Origin: an uncultured Microcoleaceae cyanobacterium
GTDB lineage: Bacteria > Cyanobacteriota > Cyanobacteriia > Cyanobacteriales > Microcoleaceae
Direction: 5' to 3'
Assembly (NCBI GenBank): GCA_938083405.1
Contig: CALKCV010000323.1
Location: 1 to 6,912 of the forward strand
DNA length: 6,912 nucleotides
Part shown: positions 4,790 to 6,912 of the stretch, in pieces
Layout of the letters: every line of letters begins with the position of its first letter
Position numbering within the stretch: the first letter of the stretch is position 1
Program-made: the position numbers and the translations under genes
Notes under the pieces: generated by a model
The model's input: only the letters and a program-made list of their open reading frames with translations
What the model was told of the DNA's origin: nothing
The model's database searches: none

Positions 4790-5873
4790 AGCAAATACGC
4801 GGCAACTGTTCCCCGCTCAACATATCAACAATGCGACTCGCCCCAATTTGGCTCTGCATCGTCACCAAACCCATACTCCCGCCGGCACTCCTACCAGTCA
4901 CCTTGCCAATAACGGCCCCAGTAGCATCCGTATTAAAACTATTAATAATTTCCAAAGCGCGATCGCCATCCTTCTCCGAGACAAAAGCCACAAACCGTCC
5001 CTCGTTAGCCACATAAAGGGGGTCAAAACCCAAAATCTCGCAAGCGCCCCGCACGTCTTCGCGAACCGGAATCAAATTTTCATCTATATTAACCCTCACC
5101 CCTCCAGTGGAAGCAATCTCGTTCAAGGCGCTTGCCAAACCGCCGCGAGTCAAATCTCGCAAACAGCGCACCTCTACCCCAGCCTCCAAAAGCGCCAACA
5201 CCGCCGGGGCCACCGACGCAGAGTCGCTCTCAATAGTCGTCTCGAACTCCAACCCCTCTCTAACTGCCATAATAGCGATGCCGTGACGTCCGAGATCCCC
5301 ATTAATAATAATAGCATCCCCCGGTCGAACGCTCTGGGGAGCGATTAATTGTTCGCGAGCGATCGCTCCCACCCCAGCAGTATTAATAAAAATACCGTCG
5401 CCCTTACCTTTATCCACAACCTTAGTATCCCCAGTGACGATCCGAACTCCCGCTATTTCTGCGGCTTGTTGCATCGATCGCACCACCCGCCACAAAGTCT
5501 CCATCGGCAACCCTTCCTCCAAAATAAAACCCGCGCTCAAATAAAGAGGACGGGCCCCGCTCATGGCCAAATCGTTAACAGTGCCGTAAACCGCCAGAGA
5601 ACCTATATCGCCTCCAGGAAAAAACAAAGGATTAATGACATAAGAATCAGTAGTAAAAGCTATTTTCCCCGGTGGTAACTGTAGCGCCACAGAATCATGT
5701 TGTACTATTTCTTCCTTTCCTTCTTTCTGGGAAGTCGCGCCGAAAGCAGGAGCGAACATTTGATTAATTAACTGATTCATCAACTTACCCCCCCCACCGT
5801 GAGCGAGCAGCACTTTCGGATATTGCTGGATGGGAATAGGACAAGAAAGACTAAAATCTTCTATTTTTTCCAT
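4788..5873 (-). CDS. hypE: HypE, carbamoyl phosphate-derived cyanide synthesis for [NiFe] hydrogenase maturation
   Basis: HypE accepts a carbamoyl group from HypF on its C-terminal cysteine and dehydrates it with ATP to a thiocyanate. That cyanide is then passed with HypCD to the Fe of the [NiFe] site. The 361-residue product ends in PRIC, the diagnostic terminal Cys361. The N-terminal HGGGGKLM (25-32) and the AIRS/PurM-like ATP-binding segments, including FTTDSYVINPLFFPGGDIGSL (73-93 approximately) and VTGDTKVVDKGKGD, are intact. Length is slightly above the usual 330-360. The start is chosen because family similarity begins just after it; no clear Shine-Dalgarno is visible. It lies on the hox strand but is separated from hoxEF by the salvage genes, and no other hyp gene is in the window. 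The upstream 121 bp hold two small palindromes and no convincing promoter. Confidence 0.95.
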   Translation of the reverse strand: MEKIEDFSLSCPIPIQQYPKVLLAHGGGGKLMNQLINQMFAPAFGATSQKEGKEEIVQHDSVALQLPPGKIAFTTDSYVINPLFFPGGDIGSLAVYGTVNDLAMSGARPLYLSAGFILEEGLPMETLWRVVRSMQQAAEIAGVRIVTGDTKVVDKGKGDGIFINTAGVGAIAREQLIAPQSVRPGDAIIINGDLGRHGIAIMAVREGLEFETTIESDSASVAPAVLALLEAGVEVRCLRDLTRGGLASALNEIASTGGVRVNIDENLIPVREDVRGACEILGFDPLYVANEGRFVAFVSEKDGDRALEIINSFNTDATGAVIGKVTGRSAGGSMGLVTMQSQIGASRIVDMLSGEQLPRIC

Positions 5874-5920
5874 AAATCAACGTACAACGCGGCTATTGCC
5901 TGTTTTCTCCCTTTCCCGTA

Positions 5921-5942
5921 GAACAGGCCAGAATGCCTGTTC
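5921..5942. repeat. 8-bp inverted repeat GAACAGGC-N6-GCCTGTTC upstream of hypE
   Basis: Perfect arms at 5921-5928 and 5935-5942 around CAGAAT. Similar AACAGG words recur nearby. It looks like a dispersed intergenic palindrome and could also be a weak terminator for the hypothetical gene at 5995. There is no T-run. Confidence 0.5.
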
Positions 5943-5955
5943 CCTGTTCTCTGTG

Positions 5956-5985
5956 GGTTGGGTTGAACTAGAGTGCCACCCAACC
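5956..5985. repeat. 8-bp inverted repeat GGTTGGGT-N14-ACCCAACC
   Basis: Perfect arms at 5956-5963 and 5978-5985. GGTTGGGT/ACCCAACC palindromes resemble repeats common between cyanobacterial genes. It lies 9 bp past the stop of the hypothetical gene at 5995 and may help end its transcript. Confidence 0.5.
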
Positions 5986-5994
5986 GACAGAGTA

Positions 5995-6426
5995 TCAACT
6001 CGTTGCCCGCTGGCGATCGAGTCCCGACTTTACCCAATTAATACAGTCGTATTCCGACTCAAATATTTTAGGTGCTGCCACATTTTCCAAACGATTTGCC
6101 TTATAATGGTCGTAGAAATATTTATCCCCTTCGCGATAAATAATTATCAAATCTTGGGAATAAGTGTATCGCCACTTAAAATAATCTCCCCGCGAAGCCA
6201 CATCGGAATATTTATCTAAATGCTCTTTAGCAATTTTAACAATTTTTTCAAAGCTATTAGCAAATAAACCAGTCGGATTTTCTACTTTATGAAAATCTCC
6301 TTTGTGTCCCAATTCCGACAGTAATTTATAGGAATAAATTGACTGGGAACCGGTCGCGGCCAAGACAAATGGAATTATTAAATGTCCTTTGTATGAAACA
6401 GATTTTTCGTAAAAAAACCTAATCAT
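5995..6426 (-). CDS. Hypothetical protein, 143 residues, no recognised domain
   Basis: I do not recognise the family. The product begins MIRFFYEKSVSYKGHLIIPF and has no clear signal peptide; the short hydrophobic stretch at about 16-27 (LIIPFVLAATGS) is followed by polar sequence. It is unusually rich in Tyr, Phe and Lys, with YFKWRYTYSQDLIIIYREGD near residues 82-101 followed by KYFYDHYK, and only one cysteine (near residue 128, EYDCINWV). The aromatic-rich C-terminal half suggests a compact soluble fold. It reads in the same direction as hypE, 121 bp upstream, but intervening palindromes argue against tight coupling. A well-formed promoter precedes it (6467-6495) and the frame is intact, so it is probably a real gene. 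No Shine-Dalgarno is seen. Confidence 0.7.
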   Translation of the reverse strand: MIRFFYEKSVSYKGHLIIPFVLAATGSQSIYSYKLLSELGHKGDFHKVENPTGLFANSFEKIVKIAKEHLDKYSDVASRGDYFKWRYTYSQDLIIIYREGDKYFYDHYKANRLENVAAPKIFESEYDCINWVKSGLDRQRATS

Positions 6427-6466
6427 CGTATTTTGGTTGAATTTTATTTTTTATAGATCGCCGACA

Positions 6467-6495
6467 ATTATAACATAAAAATTTTTTCCAGGCAA
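6467..6495 (-). promoter_or_regulatory. Promoter TTGCCT-N17-TATAAT for the hypothetical gene
   Basis: On the minus strand TTGCCT (plus 6490-6495) and a perfect TATAAT (plus 6467-6472) are exactly 17 bp apart, and TG-T precedes the -10 as in extended elements. Transcription would start near 6460, leaving a leader of about 33 bases before the ATG at 6426. It is the best promoter match in the window. Confidence 0.65.
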
Positions 6496-6657
6496 GGTAA
6501 GCCCGAAACTCCCCCCGCGCGGGAAGCAGGCTACCAGTAGAGCGATCGCCCCAAACCCATTCTCAACTATCAGCCCTTATGGCTTATGTCGATTTTATTT
6601 CCCAATGCACCTACGCGAATTTACTGAATGGGGCAGAGCTTATTTTTTAGCTAAAGT

Positions 6658-6709
6658 CGTCGAAAAGCCTCACACTATAATCTAAGATTTAGTGTGAGAT
6701 GAATCGACG
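6658..6709. repeat. Imperfect 52-base hairpin upstream of tnpB
   Basis: An outer CGTCGA/TCGACG pair (6658-6663, 6704-6709), a 5x5 internal loop, then CTCACACTA/TAGTGTGAG (6669-6677, 6690-6698) and an inner AATCT/AGATT give a long stem with one bulge. It could be an old terminator, a subterminal structure of the element, or part of a structured RNA. Confidence 0.5.
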
Positions 6710-6710
6710 G

Positions 6711-6743
6711 TAAATTAATGGGGTTCAATGCCCCATTAATTTA
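6711..6743. mobile_element. Perfect 13-bp hairpin, candidate left-end palindrome of the IS200/IS605 element
   Basis: TAAATTAATGGGG (6711-6723) and its complement (6731-6743) enclose TTCAATG. IS200/IS605 elements have no terminal inverted repeats but carry subterminal hairpins that their TnpA recognises as single-stranded DNA. This one lies 72 bp before tnpB, which fits a left end. The cleavage site itself cannot be placed here. Confidence 0.5.
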
Positions 6744-6815
6744 CAAATATTGCTTTTTGTTCAAAACTCAAAAATTGATGTTATCATAAAAAGGATAAAG
6801 GTAACGTTTATAGTA

Positions 6816-6912
6816 ATGCGGACCGCTTACCAGTACAAGCTTAGGCCCAATAAAGACCAAATAGCCACAATCGAGTTGTGGCTGGATTTACTGCGCCGAC
6901 AGTACAACTATC
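6816..6912 (+). CDS. tnpB: TnpB, IS200/IS605-family RNA-guided nuclease (5' part only)
   Basis: TnpB is the accessory protein of IS200/IS605 and IS1341-type elements and is an RNA-guided DNA endonuclease related to Cas12. Only 32 codons are inside the window: MRTAYQYKLRPNKDQIATIE followed by LWLDLLRRQYNY. The R-x-x-YQYKLRP-x-x-x-Q opening and the W-L-D-x-LR-x-x-YN-Y helix are typical of the TnpB N-terminal domain in cyanobacteria. No tnpA is seen upstream on either strand, so the copy may be tnpB-only, with any partner outside the window. The catalytic RuvC motifs and the zinc finger would lie beyond the right edge, so activity cannot be judged. AAAGGT at about 6797-6802 is a rather distant possible ribosome site. 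Confidence 0.85.
   Translation, partial: MRTAYQYKLRPNKDQIATIELWLDLLRRQYNY

Larger units (their letters stand above)
6427..6815. other. 389-bp region between the hypothetical gene and tnpB
   Basis: Positions 6427-6500 hold the minus-strand promoter. Positions 6500-6655 contain a 10-bp GC palindrome (6514-6523), one GCGATCGC (6542) and only tiny open frames of under 30 codons that I cannot support. Positions 6658-6743 carry two hairpins, and 6744-6815 is an AT-rich tnpB leader. The edge of the insertion sequence probably lies within this stretch. Confidence 0.6.

Noticed and set aside
4848..5678. Two long plus-strand frames (166 and 109 residues)
   Set aside because: Antisense shadows of hypE, which is complete with its N-terminal glycine motif and C-terminal Cys.
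6514..6523. GC palindrome CCCGCGCGGG as a terminator
   Set aside because: Only ten bases, no loop and no T-run; too short to support.
6579..6685. Two tiny plus-strand frames, 23 and 26 residues (6579-6650 and 6605-6685)
   Set aside because: No ribosome sites, no recognisable family, mutually overlapping, and one runs into a hairpin. Chance frames are the simpler explanation.

Overview
The window is cyanobacterial DNA, most likely from a non-marine filamentous or colonial species. The evidence is the octamer GCGATCGC (HIP1), of which I counted ten copies (for example at 931, 1446, 2793, 4238, 4750, 5359 and 6542), together with hox hydrogenase genes, AT-rich heptamer tandem repeats in spacers and many small palindromes. 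The genus cannot be fixed from the sequence alone.

Layout. Positions 1-2275 (minus strand) hold hoxE and hoxF, in that transcription order. They encode the small diaphorase subunit and the NADH/FMN-binding subunit of the NAD-linked bidirectional [NiFe] hydrogenase. hoxF runs off the left edge, close to its expected end. Positions 2276-2705 are an AT-rich divergent control region. Positions 2706-4738 (plus strand) form a nicotinamide riboside salvage unit. It consists of pnuC (membrane importer), a broken DUF2817 gene fragment ending in a 103-bp nested palindrome, and a NadR-like NMN adenylyltransferase/ribosylnicotinamide kinase. Positions 4788-5873 (minus strand) are hypE, which makes the cyanide ligands of [NiFe] hydrogenases. 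It converges on nadR, and a near-perfect 25-bp inverted repeat contains or overlaps both stop codons. Positions 5995-6426 (minus strand) encode an unrecognised 143-residue protein with a good promoter in front. Positions 6658-6912 carry two hairpins and the first 32 codons of an IS200/IS605-type tnpB, cut by the right edge.

How the genes fit together. HoxEF exchanges electrons between the hydrogenase and NAD(H), HypE is needed to build the active site of that hydrogenase, and PnuC plus NadR would convert external nicotinamide riboside to NAD+. An NAD-dependent redox enzyme and an NAD salvage route therefore share one divergent intergenic region. Shared regulation is an inference, not something the sequence proves.

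I found no clear unknown multi-gene system. The most unusual items are a -10-like hexamer sitting exactly in the spacer of a 10-bp inverted repeat, a missing Walker A lysine in the NadR kinase domain, the nested palindrome that truncates the DUF2817 gene, the two-stop palindrome between nadR and hypE, and a heptamer repeat family that sits in front of three start codons.
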